DNA of 10,147 nt from Stagnihabitans sp043721775 (GTDB lineage: Bacteria; Pseudomonadota; Alphaproteobacteria; Rhodobacterales; Rhodobacteraceae): positions 1-10,147 of the forward strand of contig JAYSQA010000337.1 of NCBI GenBank assembly GCA_043721775.1. Reading direction: 5' to 3'. Below are positions 8,596-10,147 of this stretch, piece by piece. The translations under genes and the position numbers were made by a program. Position 1 is the first letter of the stretch. Each line of letters opens with the position of its first letter. A model generated the notes under the pieces. That model did no database searches. It saw only the letters and a program-made list of their open reading frames with translations, and was not told the DNA's origin.

Positions 8596-9192
8596 ATGGT
8601 CCAGATTGATTACTTCTTCGCGACGATTTCGCCGTTCTGCTACCTGATGGGCAACCGGCTTGAAGCGATTGCCGCCCGCCACAACATCGCGATCCGCTAT
8701 ATTCCACTGGACGGCCCGGCGCTGTTCCCGCGCACCGGCGGCAAGATCCTGGCCGAGCGGCACGAAAGCCGCAAGGAATACCGTCTGCAAGAACTGCGCC
8801 GCTGGTCTAAACGTTTGGACATGACGCTGGACCTGCGGCCCATCCATTTCCCGGTAAACCCGGCCCCTTCCGCCTATGCCGTTCTGGCGGCGATCAAGGC
8901 GGGCGGCGGTGACCTTCCGGGCCTTGTGCAGGCCTTCCCCCGCGCCGTCTGGGCCGAGGGCCGCAACATCGCGGACGATGACGTGATCAAGGCCATTCTG
9001 GCCCATTACGGCTTTGACCCCGCAATTTCAGATCGTTACATGCTGCAAGCGGCGGAGTCTTACGTCAGCAACCTTGATGAGGCGGTGGCGCGCGGTGTAT
9101 TCGGCGTTCCGTTCATCATTGTGGGCGAAGAGCGGTTCTGGGGTCAGGACCGGCTGGAGGATCTTGACCTGCACCTGTCCGGAAAGCTTTGA
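8596..9192 (+). CDS. 2-hydroxychromene-2-carboxylate isomerase-like DsbA-family protein
   Basis: The 198-residue product belongs to the HCCA isomerase / kappa-class glutathione transferase group of DsbA-fold proteins, typically about 200 residues. The N-terminal strand and active-site loop read DYFFATISPFCYL (5-17), where Ser12 is at the position of the family's catalytic Ser. The middle (about 40-160) is the helical insertion, with PLDGPALFPRTGG at 37-49. The C-terminal thioredoxin part ends in the strong family signature GVFGVPFIIVGEERFWGQDR, which includes the cis-Pro. Known members isomerise a naphthalene-degradation intermediate using glutathione; no other naphthalene genes are present, so the true substrate is unknown. 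No signal peptide is visible, so it is probably cytosolic. The start is supported by a GGGG-rich stretch upstream. It abuts the following hydrolase gene with no gap, so the two are very likely co-transcribed. Confidence 0.88.
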   Translation: MVQIDYFFATISPFCYLMGNRLEAIAARHNIAIRYIPLDGPALFPRTGGKILAERHESRKEYRLQELRRWSKRLDMTLDLRPIHFPVNPAPSAYAVLAAIKAGGGDLPGLVQAFPRAVWAEGRNIADDDVIKAILAHYGFDPAISDRYMLQAAESYVSNLDEAVARGVFGVPFIIVGEERFWGQDRLEDLDLHLSGKL

Positions 9193-10038
9193 ATGCCTGA
9201 ATTCCGCACTGGCGATGACCTGATCGCCGATGACGTCATGCTGGAGGCTTTGCCGCCGCACCGCACCTGGGCCCGGGGCGGCGCGCGCCCGGTTCTGGCG
9301 CTGCACTGCTCGCTGGCGCACTCCGGCGCGTGGAGTGGTCTGGCCGAGCGGTTGGAGGGCGTGACCCTGACCGCCATCGACCAGATTGGCCACGGCAAGG
9401 CTGCGGCCTGGGATGGTGTGGCTGACCTGCATGCCGAGGCTGCGGCATCCTCTGTCGCCATGGCGGCGAAGCTGGGGCAGGGGCGGCCGATTGACCTGTT
9501 CGGCCATTCGTTCGGTGGCACTGTCGCCCTGCGCATGGCACTGATGCGGCCAGACCTTGTGCGCAGCCTGACGCTGGTAGAGCCTGTAATCTTTGCCGCT
9601 GCCATTGCTGACCCGGCCTACGCGACCTTCCGCGCCCGCCACCTTGATTTCGCCAGCCTGATCCTGTCAGGCGACCGCGAGGCGGCGTTGCGGATGTTCC
9701 ATGGTGATTGGGGCAACGGTGAGCCTTTGGAGGCCATGCCCGCGCGCACCCGGGACTATCTGTCCGACCGCATCCACCTGATCGAGGCGCAGAATCCGGT
9801 TCTGCTCGATGACGCGGCAGGCCTGCTGCGCCCCGGTGGGCTGGAGGGGGTCCGGGTGCCGGTTTTGCTGATTGACGGTGCTGACAGCCCGCCGATCATC
9901 GCAGCCGTGCACCGCGCCTTGGCGCGGCGTTTGCCCAAGGTGGCGCGGCTGTCGGTGGCGGGGGCGGGACATATGGTTTCGATCACCCATGCCGGTGATG
10001 TGACCCCGGTGGTGCAAGCGCATCTGGCGGCGTGCTGA
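9193..10038 (+). CDS. Alpha/beta hydrolase of unknown substrate
   Basis: This 281-residue alpha/beta-fold hydrolase has the nucleophile elbow GHSFGG at residues 104-109 with Ser106. The probable acid is Asp231 in LLIDGADSP, and the catalytic His is probably His260 in GAGHMVSITH. The oxyanion-region strand reads LALHCSLAHSGAW (35-47), where Cys39 replaces the usual Gly of the HG motif. A cap region lies between about 130 and 215. No signal peptide or membrane segment is seen, so it is cytosolic. The ATG directly follows the TGA of the isomerase gene, and GGAAAG inside that gene's end serves as ribosome binding site, six bases away, suggesting translational coupling. A role with the isomerase on an aromatic or ester compound is inferred from position only. 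Esterase, lactonase or carbon-carbon hydrolase activity are all possible. Confidence 0.88.
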   Translation: MPEFRTGDDLIADDVMLEALPPHRTWARGGARPVLALHCSLAHSGAWSGLAERLEGVTLTAIDQIGHGKAAAWDGVADLHAEAAASSVAMAAKLGQGRPIDLFGHSFGGTVALRMALMRPDLVRSLTLVEPVIFAAAIADPAYATFRARHLDFASLILSGDREAALRMFHGDWGNGEPLEAMPARTRDYLSDRIHLIEAQNPVLLDDAAGLLRPGGLEGVRVPVLLIDGADSPPIIAAVHRALARRLPKVARLSVAGAGHMVSITHAGDVTPVVQAHLAAC

Positions 10039-10047
10039 CGGCTGGTT

Positions 10048-10058
10048 AGCAGGCTGCT
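10048..10058. repeat. Short palindrome after the hydrolase gene
   Basis: AGCAG at 10048-10052 and CTGCT at 10054-10058 form a perfect 5-bp inverted repeat around one G, ten bases after the hydrolase stop. No T-tract follows, so it is not a convincing terminator. The wider TTAGCAGGCTGCTGAA is of the kind seen at some insertion-sequence tips, but no transposase or second end is present in the window. Confidence 0.3.
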
Positions 10059-10088
10059 GAAGAGGTCTGTCGGGCAGAACGGTTTCCC

Positions 10089-10147
10089 ATGCGGGTGGGT
10101 CTGAGGCGGGTTTTCTCTGCCCTGCCGTTTTTGCTGGTCGGGCATTC
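10089..10147 (+). CDS. Possible start of a signal-peptide protein, cut by the window edge
   Basis: From ATG 10089 the frame is open to the end of the window, giving about 19 residues, MRVGLRRVFSALPFLLVGH. A basic start (three Arg by residue 7) followed by a hydrophobic stretch looks like a signal peptide or membrane anchor. The frame has a stop at 10047-10049 upstream, so this is the first possible ATG. No good Shine-Dalgarno site is visible at the usual distance, which lowers confidence. The function cannot be judged from the visible part. Confidence 0.35.
   Translation, partial: MRVGLRRVFSALPFLLVGH

Overview
The window reads as ordinary chromosomal DNA from an alphaproteobacterium, most likely a Rhodobacteraceae member (Rhodobacter, Paracoccus or Roseobacter type). 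This is an inference from four things: high GC, a split ATP synthase locus that carries only the F1 genes in the order atpH-atpA-atpG-atpD-atpC, the character of the proteins (for example the prs N-terminus), and the flanking genes. Nine complete genes cover almost the whole window, and one further gene may start at the right edge.

Layout. Bases 1-217 hold no gene I can support, only short repeats. gloB (glyoxalase II) lies on the minus strand at 218-985. It is divergent from a plus-strand class I methyltransferase-like gene at 1079-1873. A 222-base leader (1874-2095) with a weak promoter candidate and two possible hairpins precedes the F1 operon: atpH (delta), atpA (alpha), atpG (gamma), atpD (beta) and atpC (epsilon), 2096-6926. 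The operon is tightly packed, with a 1-base stop/start overlap at atpH-atpA and gaps of 21, 17 and 9 bases after that. It closes with a clear Rho-independent terminator at 6950-6983. A small H-type lectin-domain gene (7051-7401) follows and is convergent with prs (PRPP synthetase, minus strand, 7442-8461). Divergent from prs is a two-gene unit of a DsbA-fold 2-hydroxychromene-2-carboxylate isomerase-like protein (8596-9192) and an alpha/beta hydrolase (9193-10038), the second starting on the base after the first one's stop codon. An ATG at 10089 may begin a signal-peptide protein that runs off the window.

How the genes fit together. The F1 operon encodes the whole catalytic sector of ATP synthase. 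The membrane F0 genes are absent here, as is usual in this group, where they form a separate cluster. prs makes PRPP for nucleotide, histidine and NAD synthesis. gloB finishes methylglyoxal detoxification. The isomerase-hydrolase pair looks like a small accessory catabolic or detoxification unit of unknown substrate.

I see no phage, insertion sequence with a transposase, CRISPR array, tRNA or rRNA, and no convincing new system. The less usual points are the lectin-like protein next to the ATP synthase operon, the repeat-rich divergent control region at 8462-8595, the Ser-x-x-Cys motif in the isomerase, the degenerate SAM-binding loop of the methyltransferase, and the structured atp leader.
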